A stretch of 64,000 nucleotides of DNA from NCBI RefSeq assembly GCF_009911265.1, contig NZ_QXXA01000015.1, forward strand, positions 36,149 to 100,148, read 5' to 3'. Shown piece after piece: positions 51,434 through 62,600 of this stretch. The notes below the pieces were generated by a model, which was given only the letters and a program-made list of their open reading frames with translations, did no database searches and was not told where the DNA came from. A program made the position numbers and the translations under genes. The stretch is from Senegalia massiliensis (GTDB taxonomy: Bacteria > Bacillota > Clostridia > Tissierellales > SIT17). How positions within the stretch are numbered: position 1 is the first letter of the stretch; each line of letters begins with the position of its first letter.

Positions 51434-54259
51434 ATGCAAAAAGATAAATTAATAGTTAAAGGAGCTAAAGAGCATAATTTAAAAAATATTGATATTGAAT
51501 TACCACGTGATAAATTTATAGTTTTAACTGGATTATCAGGCTCAGGAAAATCATCATTAGCTTTTGATACAATATATGCAGAAGGACAAAGAAGATATGT
51601 AGAAAGTTTATCTGCATATGCTAGACAATTTTTAGGACAAATGGAAAAGCCTAATGTTGAATATATTGAAGGATTGTCTCCGGCAATATCAATAGACCAG
51701 AAGACTACAAATAGAAATCCACGCTCAACTGTTGGGACAGTTACAGAGATATATGATTATTTTAGACTTTTATTTGCTAGAGTAGGCAGTCCTCATTGCC
51801 CAAATTGTGGTGATGAAATATCTTCTCAAACTATTGATCAAATGGTTGATAAAGTAATGGAGCTAGAAGAGAGAACAAAAATACAAATATTAGCTCCTGT
51901 AGTAAGAGGAAAAAAAGGTCAACATAAAAAACTTTTAGAAAATATACGTAAAGAAGGATTTGTAAGGATAAGAATAGATGGAGAAATATTAGATATAAAT
52001 GAAATTGAAGAATTAGAAAAAAATAAAAAGCACACTATAGAAATTGTTGTAGATAGAATAATAATAAAAGATAATATAGAAAAGAGACTAACTGATTCAA
52101 TAGAAACATCACTTGATATAGGAGAAGGACTAGTAATAATTAATATTATTGAGGGAGAAGATATGCTATTTAGCCAGAATTTTGCATGCGCTGATTGTGG
52201 AATAGCACTTGAAGAAATATCTCCTAGGATGTTTTCTTTTAATAGTCCCTTTGGTATGTGTCCTACATGTAATGGTTTAGGAAATCATAAAAAAGTTGAT
52301 AAAGAATTAGTTATACCCAATAAAAATTTATCATTATCTCAAGGAGCTATTGCTCCATATAGTGGTGCAGGAGAGGATACTTACTATTATAGAATATTTA
52401 AAGCTATAGCAGACTATCATAATTTTTCAATGGATAAGCCTATAGGAAAAGCTCCTAAGGCTATGTTTGATGAATTATTATATGGTACAGATAGAAGTAT
52501 ACAATTTAAATTTAATAGTAGATTTAGTGGAAACAAGAGTTATAGAGGAACTTTTGAAGGAGTAATAAATAACTTAGAAAGAAGATATAAAGAAACTAAC
52601 TCAGATTATATTAGAGAAAAAATAGAAAATTATATGAGTATAATACCATGTAGTGATTGTCATGGTGCAAGACTAAGAGATGAATCTTTAGCAGTTACAA
52701 TAAACGATAGGAACATATCTGATGTAACGGAAATGTCAATAAAAGATAGCTTTGATTTCTTTAATAACTTAAAGCTTACAGAAAGACAGGAGTTTATAGC
52801 ACACCAAATTCTAAAAGAGATTAATTCTAGACTTGGATTTTTATCAGATGTAGGGCTTGAATATCTTACTCTCTCACGAAGTGCTGGAACATTATCTGGA
52901 GGAGAATCACAAAGAATAAGGCTTGCTACTCAAATTGGCTCTTCTTTGGTAGGAGTATTATATGTATTAGATGAGCCTAGCATAGGATTACACCAGAGAG
53001 ACAATGATCGATTATTAAAAACACTTAGAAATCTTACAGACTTAGGAAATACACTTCTGGTAGTAGAGCATGATGAGGATACGATGTATGCTTCAGATTA
53101 TATTGTTGATATTGGACCTGGAGCAGGAGTTCATGGTGGAGAAATTGTGGCACAAGGAAATGTAAATGAAATAATGAAGTGTAAAGAATCTATTACAGGA
53201 CAATATTTAAGTGGGGATAAAGAAATATCTATCCCTGATAAAAGAAGAAAATTTAATGGAAATAAAATAAAGATAAGAGGAGCTAAAGAGCATAATCTTA
53301 AAAATATCGATGTAGAGATACCCTTAGGAGTATTTACTTGTGTAACAGGAGTATCTGGTTCAGGCAAGTCAACTCTTATAAATGAGATATTATATAAAGG
53401 GTTGTCACAAGAGCTTCATAGAGGCAAAAAGAAGCCTGGAAAACATAAAAAAATTGATGGTATAGATAATGTTGACAAAGTGATAGATATAGACCAGTCT
53501 CCTATAGGTAGAACACCTCGATCAAATCCTGCAACTTATACAGGGGTATTTGATCATATACGAGAGTTATTTGCAATGACACCTGAAGCTAAAACTCGTG
53601 GATATAAAAAAGGAAGATTTAGTTTTAATGTAAAAGGTGGAAGATGTGAAGCATGTAATGGTGATGGTATAATAAAAATTGAGATGCATTTTTTACCAGA
53701 TGTATATGTGCCTTGTGAAGTATGTAAAGGTAATAGATATAATAGAGAGACATTAGAAGTAAGGTATAAGGGGAGAACAATATCTGATGTATTAGAGATG
53801 ACAGTAGAAGAGTCATTAGAGTTCTTTGATTCTATACCAAAGATAAAGAGAAAATTAAAAACTATGAATGATGTAGGACTTGGATATATTCATTTGGGCC
53901 AACCTTCTACTCAACTTTCAGGTGGAGAGGCACAGAGAATAAAGCTTGCTACAGAACTTAGCAAAAGAAGTACAGGAAAGACATTATATATTTTAGATGA
54001 ACCAACAACAGGACTTCATTTTGCTGATATCCATAAACTTATTAAAGTATTAAATAAACTTGTAGATAGTGGAAATAGCGTTCTTGTAATAGAACATAAT
54101 TTAGATGTTATAAAAGTAGCTGATCATATAATAGATTTAGGACCTGAAGGTGGAGATGGTGGTGGAACTGTTGTAGCTACAGGTACACCTGAATTTATAT
54201 CAGATGTGGAAGGTTCCCATACAGGACATTTTTTAAAGAAAATATTAAAAAATAATTAA
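51434..54259 (+). CDS. uvrA: Excinuclease ABC subunit A
   Basis: A 941-residue damage-recognition ATPase with two ABC modules (Walker [15 protein letters not shown] and [13 protein letters not shown]; signatures [15 protein letters not shown] and [15 protein letters not shown]) and three zinc modules ([13 protein letters not shown] with CPTCNG, CEACNG with CEVCKG). It loads UvrB on bulky DNA lesions. Co-transcribed with uvrB. A large palindromic terminator follows. Confidence 0.98.
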   Translation: MQKDKLIVKGAKEHNLKNIDIELPRDKFIVLTGLSGSGKSSLAFDTIYAEGQRRYVESLSAYARQFLGQMEKPNVEYIEGLSPAISIDQKTTNRNPRSTVGTVTEIYDYFRLLFARVGSPHCPNCGDEISSQTIDQMVDKVMELEERTKIQILAPVVRGKKGQHKKLLENIRKEGFVRIRIDGEILDINEIEELEKNKKHTIEIVVDRIIIKDNIEKRLTDSIETSLDIGEGLVIINIIEGEDMLFSQNFACADCGIALEEISPRMFSFNSPFGMCPTCNGLGNHKKVDKELVIPNKNLSLSQGAIAPYSGAGEDTYYYRIFKAIADYHNFSMDKPIGKAPKAMFDELLYGTDRSIQFKFNSRFSGNKSYRGTFEGVINNLERRYKETNSDYIREKIENYMSIIPCSDCHGARLRDESLAVTINDRNISDVTEMSIKDSFDFFNNLKLTERQEFIAHQILKEINSRLGFLSDVGLEYLTLSRSAGTLSGGESQRIRLATQIGSSLVGVLYVLDEPSIGLHQRDNDRLLKTLRNLTDLGNTLLVVEHDEDTMYASDYIVDIGPGAGVHGGEIVAQGNVNEIMKCKESITGQYLSGDKEISIPDKRRKFNGNKIKIRGAKEHNLKNIDVEIPLGVFTCVTGVSGSGKSTLINEILYKGLSQELHRGKKKPGKHKKIDGIDNVDKVIDIDQSPIGRTPRSNPATYTGVFDHIRELFAMTPEAKTRGYKKGRFSFNVKGGRCEACNGDGIIKIEMHFLPDVYVPCEVCKGNRYNRETLEVRYKGRTISDVLEMTVEESLEFFDSIPKIKRKLKTMNDVGLGYIHLGQPSTQLSGGEAQRIKLATELSKRSTGKTLYILDEPTTGLHFADIHKLIKVLNKLVDSGNSVLVIEHNLDVIKVADHIIDLGPEGGDGGGTVVATGTPEFISDVEGSHTGHFLKKILKNN

Positions 54260-54300
54260 TAAATAGGGAGTGTTTCTAGAAACACTCCCTATTTATTAAT
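54255..54300. terminator. Bidirectional terminator after uvrA
   Basis: A perfect palindrome of 23 bases per arm centred at 54277/54278, with an AGGGAGTGTTTC core. It also covers the end of the convergent minus-strand gene. Confidence 0.85.
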
Positions 54301-54924
54301 TTCTTTTACAAAATAATCTATTCCATCCTCTGAAATTTTTGTAAAACCCATTTTTTCTAAATAATTATTATGTTTATTATTTTGTGAAATACTAATAAAC
54401 CTATTATATCCTTTATTTAAAAAGTAATCTTTATTTTCTTCAAAAAGATACTTTCCAATTTTAAAATCTCTATACTCAGGTATAGCATAGTCCATTTCAA
54501 TTTTCAAAGTATTTTTATCATATTCTGAAGCAATAAAAATACTAGCTGGCACTAAATTTCTCAATACATATATATTTATAACACTATCATCAGTATTAAA
54601 TCTAGTTGAAGAAAAATAATTTAATAGATCTTCTTTATAGAAATCTAAAAAATAATTAAAATATTCAGAATTCATATCTATAGGTAATATTTTAAAATAA
54701 TCTTTTGAACTATAAATCTTAGTTAAATAATAAATGTTAATAAAGCTTATACCCAAATTCATTATTGCAACAGGTAAAGCTCCAATTAAGAAACCATAAA
54801 TAGAAAATATGATACAACCTATTAAATTTATCCATCTAAGTTTTATAACAGATGACATTAAAAGGGATACCAAAATTACAAATGATGCCAAATAGCCAAG
54901 CCATTCTAACCAATTTATATCCAT
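54289..54924 (-). CDS. YgjV-like membrane part fused to a GNAT-like domain
   Basis: A 211-residue protein. The first about 75 residues are three membrane helices matching the YgjV/YgjV-like pattern (WLEWLGYLASFVILVSLLMS, INLIGCIIFSIYGFLIGALP). The last about 130 residues resemble a GNAT acyltransferase or its degenerate form (YAIPEYRDFKIGKYLF, then NNYLEKMGFTKI ending), though the acyl-CoA loop is not typical. The fused layout occurs in clostridia; the function is unknown. Minus strand, with a terminator shared with uvrA. Confidence 0.72.
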   Translation of the reverse strand: MDINWLEWLGYLASFVILVSLLMSSVIKLRWINLIGCIIFSIYGFLIGALPVAIMNLGISFINIYYLTKIYSSKDYFKILPIDMNSEYFNYFLDFYKEDLLNYFSSTRFNTDDSVINIYVLRNLVPASIFIASEYDKNTLKIEMDYAIPEYRDFKIGKYLFEENKDYFLNKGYNRFISISQNNKHNNYLEKMGFTKISEDGIDYFVKEINK

Positions 54925-54941
54925 TTTGTAACCTCCATATT

Positions 54942-55631
54942 TTAATTAAATTTTTTCATAGGTATTTTTTTCTGATTTAAAATTCCTACGAATTTACGAG
55001 AAAGTTCACTATCGATATCAAAAACTAATTTACCTTGATCTGCTATTAGATATAATTCGATATAATCAGTAAAAATAAAATAATCTTTTATATCATTATA
55101 TGTGTAAACATCGGAATCATTATAAACATTAGCACCATATATTATAGGTAAACTAAGTCTGAAATCCCAACCAGATATTATGATATAGTCTCTGGTAAAA
55201 TATCCATAAATACTTTTATTTGAAATTCTAAGTATAAACTCTATAATTAAGAAAGAAAGTATAAATAATACTATTCTAGGAATAGAAATAGACTCTATAC
55301 TAAAATCTTTAAAAAGAGAAATAAAATATATAAGTATTATAGCTAAATATATTATTAAACGTACTGATAAGTTAAAACCATTAGTTTTAACTTTAAGTAA
55401 TACATTATGTTCATTTAAGAATCTCTTAGTATATATTTTCCTTATTGTTGATTCTATAACCATAAAAAATATTAAATAAATTGTATATAATATAGGAGAA
55501 ACTATATTATAATAAGTATAATCATCTATATTTTCTAAAAAAGGTCTAAATATAACTCCAACAATAGACATAAAAAAGATTGTAATAAAAAATGATGTAA
55601 AAAATAAAATACTCTTCTTAGTACCTGACAA
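54942..55631 (-). CDS. Multi-helix membrane protein, function unknown
   Basis: A 229-residue protein with four or five membrane helices in the first 140 residues and a C-terminal about 85-residue beta-type soluble part (FTDYIELYLIADQGKLVFDI, ending with ...VGILNQKKIPMKKF), which may be a PH-like domain. AGGAGGT lies in front of the start at 55631. It is followed after 17 bases by the YgjV-like gene, so the two probably form an operon. I do not recognise the family. Confidence 0.7.
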   Translation of the reverse strand: MSGTKKSILFFTSFFITIFFMSIVGVIFRPFLENIDDYTYYNIVSPILYTIYLIFFMVIESTIRKIYTKRFLNEHNVLLKVKTNGFNLSVRLIIYLAIILIYFISLFKDFSIESISIPRIVLFILSFLIIEFILRISNKSIYGYFTRDYIIISGWDFRLSLPIIYGANVYNDSDVYTYNDIKDYFIFTDYIELYLIADQGKLVFDIDSELSRKFVGILNQKKIPMKKFN

Positions 55632-55737
55632 GTTTGTACCTCCTTAAGATGTTATAGTATTATTATAACTAAATTTAATAATTCTTTCAATTATGATATT
55701 ATTATAATCAAAAGTAGTATAAAAAAGGATGATATAT

Positions 55738-57603
55738 ATGAATTTTAATATAGAAGAAGAATTAAAAAAATTGCCTGATTCTCCAGGTGTTTACTTAATG
55801 AAAGATAAAAAAGGCGAAATCATATATGTAGGAAAAGCAATAAGCCTTAAAAATAGAGTAAGACAATATTTTAGATCTTCCTCTAACAAACAAGCAAAAG
55901 TAAAGGCTATGGTAAGTCATATAGAAGAATTTGAATATATATTAACAGATTCTGAAGTAGAAGCTTTAATTTTAGAATCAAATTTAATAAAAAAGTATAA
56001 ACCAAAATACAATGTCCTTTTAAGAGATGATAAACAATACCCATATATAAAAGTAACATTAAATGAAAATTATCCTAGGGTTATAAAAACTAGGAACGTA
56101 TTAAAAGATAAGGCAAAATATTTTGGACCATATACTAGTGCAGGGGCTGTAAATGATACCTTAGATATAATAAGAGATTTATATCCAATTAGAACTTGTA
56201 AATTGAAATTAGAAGAAGGAAAGAAGGTAAGAGAAAGACCTTGTTTGAATTATTATATAGGAAAATGTAATGCACCATGTATGGGAAATATACCACATAA
56301 TGAATATATGGAGATGATAAATGAAATAATAATGTTCTTAAATGGAAAAGAAGAGAATTTAGTAGAAATAATTAAAGGTAAAATGAGTAAAGCTTCTAAA
56401 AGTTTAGATTTTGAGGGAGCTGCTAGATATAGAGATCAAATACTTTCATTAGAGCATATTTTAGAAAAACAAAAAATAGTTTCTACTACTTCTACAATAG
56501 ACAGAGATATAATAGGAATGGCTCGTGGTATAGAAGATGCTATAGTTCAAATATTTTTTATGAGAAATGGAAAGCTAATGGGACGTGAACATTTTATAAT
56601 TACTGATATAGAGAATCAAACTAGAGAAGAAATACTATCTTCATTTACAAAACAATTTTATATGGGAACAGCATTTGTACCTAAAGAGATATTAATTGAA
56701 GAGGAATTTGAAGATATGGATATTGTTTCTCGTTGGCTTACGGAAAAAAGGGGATCAAATGTGTATATAAAAGTGCCTTTAAGAGGTGAAAAAAATCATC
56801 TCATGGAGATGGTTAGAAAAAATGCATTAGATATATTAAATCAATATAGTGATAGAATAAAAAGAAAAACAAAAAAAGAAAAAGGTACTTTGAAAGAGTT
56901 AAGACGAATTTTAAATTTAGAAAAAACTCCAAATAGAATAGAAGCATTTGACATTTCTAATATAGCAGGTGTTGAATCAGTTGGATCAATGGTAGTATTT
57001 GAAAATGGAAGTAAGAAAACTAGTGATTATAGAAGGTTTAAAATTAAATCTATAGAAGGGCCAAATGATTATGGAAGTATGGAAGAAATATTATGGAGAA
57101 GATTTAATAGAGCTATAGAGGAAGCAAAATCTATAAAAGAAAATAAAGTAGGAATTAAAAGCTTTTCTGTTTTACCTGATTTGATAATGATGGATGGAGG
57201 AAAAGGACAAGTTAATATTGCATTAAAGGTATTAGAAGAGTTTAATCTAGATATACCTGTATGTGGCATGATAAAAGATGATTTTCATAGAACAAGAGGA
57301 ATTATATATCAAAATAAAGAAATAAAAATTTCTAAACATAGTGAAGTTTTTAAATTAATTACAAGAATACAAGATGAAGCACATAGATTTGCTATAAGTT
57401 ATCATAGAAGTCTAAGAGATAAAAAAGTATTTAAATCAGTTTTAGATGATATAAAAGGGGTTGGAACTAAGAGAAAAAAAGCCCTTTTAAGAGAGTTAGG
57501 TTCTATTGAAAATATAAGAAAAGCAAGTGTTGAAGAAATGAAAAGTATAGATGGAATGAATATAAAGGCAGCACAGTCTGTATATGATTTTTTCCATAAA
57601 TAA
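55738..57603 (+). CDS. uvrC: Excinuclease ABC subunit C
   Basis: A 621-residue nuclease: N-terminal GIY-YIG domain (LPDSPGVYLMKDKKGEIIYVGKA), a cysteine cluster (RTCKL, CLNYYIGKCNAPCMG), a UVR motif (ASKSLDFEGAARYRDQI), the RNase H-like nuclease domain (EAFDISNIAG, DLIMMDGGKGQ) and a tandem HhH end (DDIKGVGTKRKKALLREL). The ATG at 55738 is used; the one at 55729 overlaps the ribosome binding site. hprK and a glucokinase gene follow closely in the same direction. Confidence 0.97.
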   Translation: MNFNIEEELKKLPDSPGVYLMKDKKGEIIYVGKAISLKNRVRQYFRSSSNKQAKVKAMVSHIEEFEYILTDSEVEALILESNLIKKYKPKYNVLLRDDKQYPYIKVTLNENYPRVIKTRNVLKDKAKYFGPYTSAGAVNDTLDIIRDLYPIRTCKLKLEEGKKVRERPCLNYYIGKCNAPCMGNIPHNEYMEMINEIIMFLNGKEENLVEIIKGKMSKASKSLDFEGAARYRDQILSLEHILEKQKIVSTTSTIDRDIIGMARGIEDAIVQIFFMRNGKLMGREHFIITDIENQTREEILSSFTKQFYMGTAFVPKEILIEEEFEDMDIVSRWLTEKRGSNVYIKVPLRGEKNHLMEMVRKNALDILNQYSDRIKRKTKKEKGTLKELRRILNLEKTPNRIEAFDISNIAGVESVGSMVVFENGSKKTSDYRRFKIKSIEGPNDYGSMEEILWRRFNRAIEEAKSIKENKVGIKSFSVLPDLIMMDGGKGQVNIALKVLEEFNLDIPVCGMIKDDFHRTRGIIYQNKEIKISKHSEVFKLITRIQDEAHRFAISYHRSLRDKKVFKSVLDDIKGVGTKRKKALLRELGSIENIRKASVEEMKSIDGMNIKAAQSVYDFFHK

Positions 57604-57615
57604 GGGAGTGGTTAT

Positions 57616-58536
57616 GTGAATTCAGTAAATATAAAAAGAGTAATTAAAGATATGGATGTAGAAGTAATTTATCAAAGTAAAAATAACAATATAAATATTA
57701 TAAAAAGTGATATAAATAGACCAGGGTTACAACTAGCTGGTTATGTAGATTTTTTTGCAGAAGATAGAATACAAATCATTGGTAATGTAGAATGGCACTA
57801 TTTACAAACACTTGATAAACAAATTAAATTTAAACGATTAGAATATTTATTTTCTCATCCAATACCTGCTCTTATAGTAACTAGAGATTTATATATTTCA
57901 GACGAAGCACTGAACTTAGCAAAAAAATATGACAGAACTATTTTAAGATCATCTCTTTCAACATCAAAATTTATAAACAATCTAATGATATATTTAGATG
58001 ATATGCTTGCTCCAAATACTACTATGCATGGAGTTTTAGTAGATGTATATGGTGTTGGAGTATTGATTACAGGAAGATCTGGAGTTGGCAAAAGTGAAAC
58101 TGCTCTAGAATTAATAAAGAGAGGGCATAGACTTATAGCTGATGATGCTGTTGATATAAAGAGAAAAGATGAAGGAAATTTAAAAGGGACTGCTCCAGAA
58201 CTTATAAGACATTTTTTAGAAATAAGAGGAATAGGTATACTAGATATTAAGAGATTATTTGGGGTAGGAGCTGTAAGAAATTCCAAAACTATAGATCTTG
58301 TTATAGAGCTTGAATATTGGGATGATAAAAAACAATATGATAGAACTGGATTAGATGAAGAATATACTAATATATTAGGAACTAAAATGTCCAAAATAAT
58401 AGTTCCTGTAAAGCCTGGAAGAAATATTTCCATGATTGTAGAAGTTGCAGCACGAAATTATAGACAAAAAAAGATGGGTTATAATGCAGCACTTGAGTTA
58501 AATAATAAATTAATTCATCAAATGGAAAATAGATAG
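57616..58536 (+). CDS. hprK: HPr kinase/phosphorylase
   Basis: A 306-residue bifunctional enzyme that phosphorylates Ser46 of HPr and removes that phosphate, setting catabolite repression in Firmicutes. Marks: the N-terminal regulatory domain, P-loop GRSGVGKSETALEL near residue 155, and the HprK signature EIRGIGILDIKRLFGVGAVR. GTG start with AGGGAGTGG. It is 12 bases after uvrC and followed by glucokinase, so sugar-sensing genes are linked here. Confidence 0.97.
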   Translation: MNSVNIKRVIKDMDVEVIYQSKNNNINIIKSDINRPGLQLAGYVDFFAEDRIQIIGNVEWHYLQTLDKQIKFKRLEYLFSHPIPALIVTRDLYISDEALNLAKKYDRTILRSSLSTSKFINNLMIYLDDMLAPNTTMHGVLVDVYGVGVLITGRSGVGKSETALELIKRGHRLIADDAVDIKRKDEGNLKGTAPELIRHFLEIRGIGILDIKRLFGVGAVRNSKTIDLVIELEYWDDKKQYDRTGLDEEYTNILGTKMSKIIVPVKPGRNISMIVEVAARNYRQKKMGYNAALELNNKLIHQMENR

Positions 58537-58547
58537 GGGGTTAAATT

Positions 58548-59498
58548 ATGTATATTGGAATTGATATTGGAGGTACAACCATAAAAATTGGTATCGTTGA
58601 TGAAAAAGGTGAAATAATATACCGTGACTCTACATTAACAAAAGTAGAATTAGGATATGAAAAAGTAAAAGATGATTTAATTGACTTAATAAATAAAGCG
58701 ATTAAACTTTCTAAGTCGAAAGGTTATGATATAAAATCTATTGGCATAGGGGTACCTGGAGTTACTGACCCAAATAGTGATTATGTAGTTTATGCAACAA
58801 ACTTGAAATGGACAAATGCACCATTAGGTAAAGACTTAAAATCTACTTATGATATACCTATTTATATCGATAATGATGCAACAGTAGCAGGAATTGCAGA
58901 AAGTGTAAAAGGTATTACTAAGGGATATAAGAATTCAGTTTTTTTAACATTAGGTACAGGAGTTGGAAGTGGAATTATAATCAATAATAAAGTTTATAGT
59001 GGAAGTCATAATAAAGGTTCAGAAATTGGACATATTATAGTAGGAGAGAATTTTTATGATTGCAATTGTGGAAATAATGGATGTCTTGAGACATTTGCGT
59101 CTGCTACAGCTATATCTAAGTATACACATAAATTAATAAATGAAGGGTATAATGATGAAGAATTTATGGACGCTTTAAAATCTAATGATAATATAATAGA
59201 TACAAAATTAGTGTTTGAACTTGCTAAAAAAGGTAATAAATTAGCATTAAAGTCTGTAGAAAGAATGACTGATTACTTAGCAATAGGTCTTGCTAATATT
59301 ATTAACTTAATTGATCCTGATATAATTGCAATAGGTGGTGGAGTCTCTAAAGCAGGTGAATATTTGATAGAAAAAATAAATAAAAAAATTATCAATTATG
59401 TAATATTTAAAGAAGGAGAAATTACCCAAATAAGTCTTTCCCAATTAGGTAATGAAGCAGGAATAATAGGTGCAGCCTTAATTTCAGAATATAAATAA
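58548..59498 (+). CDS. ROK-family glucokinase
   Basis: A 316-residue ROK sugar kinase: phosphate-binding GIDIGGTTIKIGIVD at the N terminus, SIGIGVPGV, YIDNDATVAG with the catalytic Asp, GTGVGSGIIINN, EIGH, and the zinc motif CNCGNNGCLETFAS. Glucose is the likeliest substrate, as for GlcK. It starts 11 bases after hprK. Confidence 0.93.
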   Translation: MYIGIDIGGTTIKIGIVDEKGEIIYRDSTLTKVELGYEKVKDDLIDLINKAIKLSKSKGYDIKSIGIGVPGVTDPNSDYVVYATNLKWTNAPLGKDLKSTYDIPIYIDNDATVAGIAESVKGITKGYKNSVFLTLGTGVGSGIIINNKVYSGSHNKGSEIGHIIVGENFYDCNCGNNGCLETFASATAISKYTHKLINEGYNDEEFMDALKSNDNIIDTKLVFELAKKGNKLALKSVERMTDYLAIGLANIINLIDPDIIAIGGGVSKAGEYLIEKINKKIINYVIFKEGEITQISLSQLGNEAGIIGAALISEYK

Positions 59499-59500
59499 CA

Positions 59501-59535
59501 TTATATTGTATACAATATAACAATTTTTTTTCTAT
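59501..59535 (+). terminator. Terminator after glucokinase gene
   Basis: TTATATTGTATACAATATAA is a perfect 20-base palindrome followed by CAATTTTTTTT. The stem is weak (AT only). Confidence 0.55.
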
Positions 59536-59575
59536 TTGAATATTTTTTTGAAACCTTCAAAAAAATTGTATCTTA

Positions 59576-59604
59576 TTGACATCAGCATATTTGTTTAATA
59601 TACT
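59576..59604 (+). promoter_or_regulatory. Strong promoter of nifJ
   Basis: Consensus TTGACA at 59576-59581, 17 bases, then TATACT at 59599-59604; the nifJ start is 66 bases downstream. Confidence 0.8.
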
Positions 59605-59670
59605 TAACTTGAGCTAACTTTGTTGATTAATTTTATTTTAATTATTTATATTATATGAGGGGGTAATTAA

Positions 59671-62600
59671 ATGTCAAAAGCAATGAAAACTATGGATGGA
59701 AATACAGCCGCTGCTTATGTATCTTATGCATTTACAGATGTTGCTGCAATTTATCCTATCACACCTTCTTCTCCAATGGCAGAATACGCTGATGATTGGT
59801 CAGCTAATGGAAAGAAGAACATTTTTGGTCAAACAGTAAAAGTGACTGAATTACAATCTGAAGGTGGAGCATCAGGTGCAGTTCATGGCTCTTTACAAGC
59901 AGGAGCATTAACTACAACTTTTACAGCTTCTCAAGGATTATTACTTATGGTACCTAATATGTACAAAATGGCAGGAGAACTTTTACCAGGAGTATTTCAT
60001 GTAAGTGCTCGTGCTGTAGCAAGTCATGCATTATCAATATTTGGTGATCACTCTGATGTTATGGCTGCAAGACAAACTGGTTTTGCTTTACTTGCATCTG
60101 GTAGTGTTCAGGAAGTTATGGATTTAGCAGGTATAGCTCATTTATCAGCTATAAAATCTAGAATACCTTTTGTACATTTCTTTGATGGATTTAGAACCTC
60201 ACACGAAATACAAAAAATTGAAGTTGTTGATTACGATGAATTTGATAAATTAGTTGATCATGAATCTGTAAAGGCTTTCAGAAATAGATCATTAAATCCT
60301 GAAAGACCAGTAACTAGAGGTACTGCACAAAATCCTGATATATTCTTCCAAGCACGTGAATCTTCAAATAGATTTTATGATGAATTACCTCAAATTGTTG
60401 AAGATTATATGAAAGAAATATCAAAAGTAGTAGGTCGTGAATATAAACCATTTAATTATTATGGTGCAGAAGATGCTGAGAAAGTAATAGTTGCAATGGG
60501 ATCTGTTACTGAAACTATTGAAGAAACTATAGATTATATGATATCAAAAGGAGAAAAAGTAGGTGTTATAAAAGTACATCTTTATAGACCTTTCTGTGAA
60601 AAATTCTTCTTTAACGTATTACCAAAAACAGTTAAGAAAATAGCGGTACTTGATAGAACAAAAGAGCCAGGATCATTAGGAGAGCCTTTATACCAAGATA
60701 TTAAAACACTTTTCTATGATAAAAATGAAAGACCATTAGTAATAGGTGGAAGATATGGTTTAGGTTCAAAAGACACTACTCCATCACAGATAAAGAGAGT
60801 ATTTGATGAATTAGACAAAGACGAGCCTAGAAATGGATTTACAATTGGAATTAATGATGATGTAACTCATTTATCTTTAAATATAGAAGAAGAAATAAAT
60901 ACTACGCCAGAAGGAACTATTAGATGTAAGTTCTGGGGACTTGGTTCTGATGGAACTGTAGGAGCAAATAAAAATGCAATTAAGATTATAGGAGATAATA
61001 CTGATATGTATGCTCAAGGATATTTCTCTTATGATTCTAAAAAGTCAGGTGGAATAACAGTATCTCACTTAAGATTTGGTAAGAAACCAATAAAGTCAAC
61101 TTATTTGATTGAAGAATCAGACTTTACTTCTTGCTCTACTCAATCATATGTTAAAAAATATGATTTACTTAAAGGACTTAAAAAAGGCGGTACTTTCTTA
61201 TTAAATACAATATGGAGTCAAGATGAATTAGACGAAAAGTTACCAGCAAGCATGAAGAAATATATAGCAGATAATGATATTAATTTCTATACAATAGATG
61301 CTACTCATATGGCTCAAGAAATAGGACTTGGACATAGAACAAATATGATAATGCAATCAGCATTCTTTAAACTTGCTAATGTAATAGATTTAGATGAAGC
61401 TGAGAAATATTTAGATGAAGCTATTGTTAAGTCTTATGGTAAAAAAGGTGAAAAAATAGTTGAAATGAATAAAGAAGCAGTTAAAAAAGGTATGAATAAC
61501 TTAGTTAAAGTAGATGTACCTGAGTCTTGGAAAAATGAAACAGTTGAAAAGCAAGTAGCTGAAGGTGAAGAAATGCCTGATTTTATCAAAAATATACTTG
61601 ATCCAGTTAACAGACAAGAAGGAGACTTATTACCAGTAAGTTCATTTGTAGGAGCTGAAGATGGTACATTTGAAAATGGTTCAGCAGCATTTGAAAAACG
61701 TGGTATTGCTGTAACTGTACCAGAATGGCAACCAGACAATTGTATACAATGTAACCAATGTTCATTTGTTTGTCCACATGCTGTAATTAGACCTTTCTTA
61801 TTAGATGAAGAAGAAGTGGAAAGAGCACCAGAAACATTTGATACAATTAAGCCAATGGGTAAACAATTTGAAGGTTTAAGATATAAAATTCAAATATCAC
61901 CATTAGATTGTACTGGATGTGGAAATTGTGCAGATATTTGTCCAGCTAAAGAAAAAGCATTAATTATGAAACCTATTGAAACTCAAACAGAAAAAGAAAT
62001 TCCAAATTGGGAATTTGCAATGACTGTAACTGAGAAAAAAGATAGAATGAATTTAAATACTGTTAAAGGAAGTCAATTTGCACAACCTTTATTAGAGTTC
62101 TCTGGAGCTTGTGCAGGTTGTGGAGAAACTCCATATGCAAAAGCAGTTACTCAACTTTATGGAGATAGAATGTTAATAGCTAATGCAACAGGTTGTTCAT
62201 CAATCTGGGGTGGTTCAGCTCCTTCAACTCCATATTGCATGAATTCAAAAGGTCAAGGACCTGCTTGGGCTAATTCATTATTCGAAGATAATGCAGAATA
62301 TGGATATGGAATGGCTGTAGCAACAAATCAATTAAGAGATAAATTAGAAGTATTAATGAATGAATTAATTGAATTAAATGTTTCTGATGAAGTTAAATCT
62401 GTAATGAAAGAATGGATAGATTCTAAAGAAGATGCAGAAGGTTCTAAGAAAGCATCAGCAAAGGTATTAGATGTTATAAATTCAAATGATATTATAGATG
62501 AAAAAGCAAAATCTATATTAAAACAAATTGAAGAAACTAAAGATTACCTAGTTAAAAAATCAGTTTGGATTATAGGTGGAGATGGATGGGCATATGATAT

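Noticed and set aside
57855..58433. A 192-codon minus-strand open frame inside hprK.
   Set aside because: It is antisense to a fully conserved hprK gene, has no ribosome binding site and reads as low-complexity Ser/Leu/Ile sequence.
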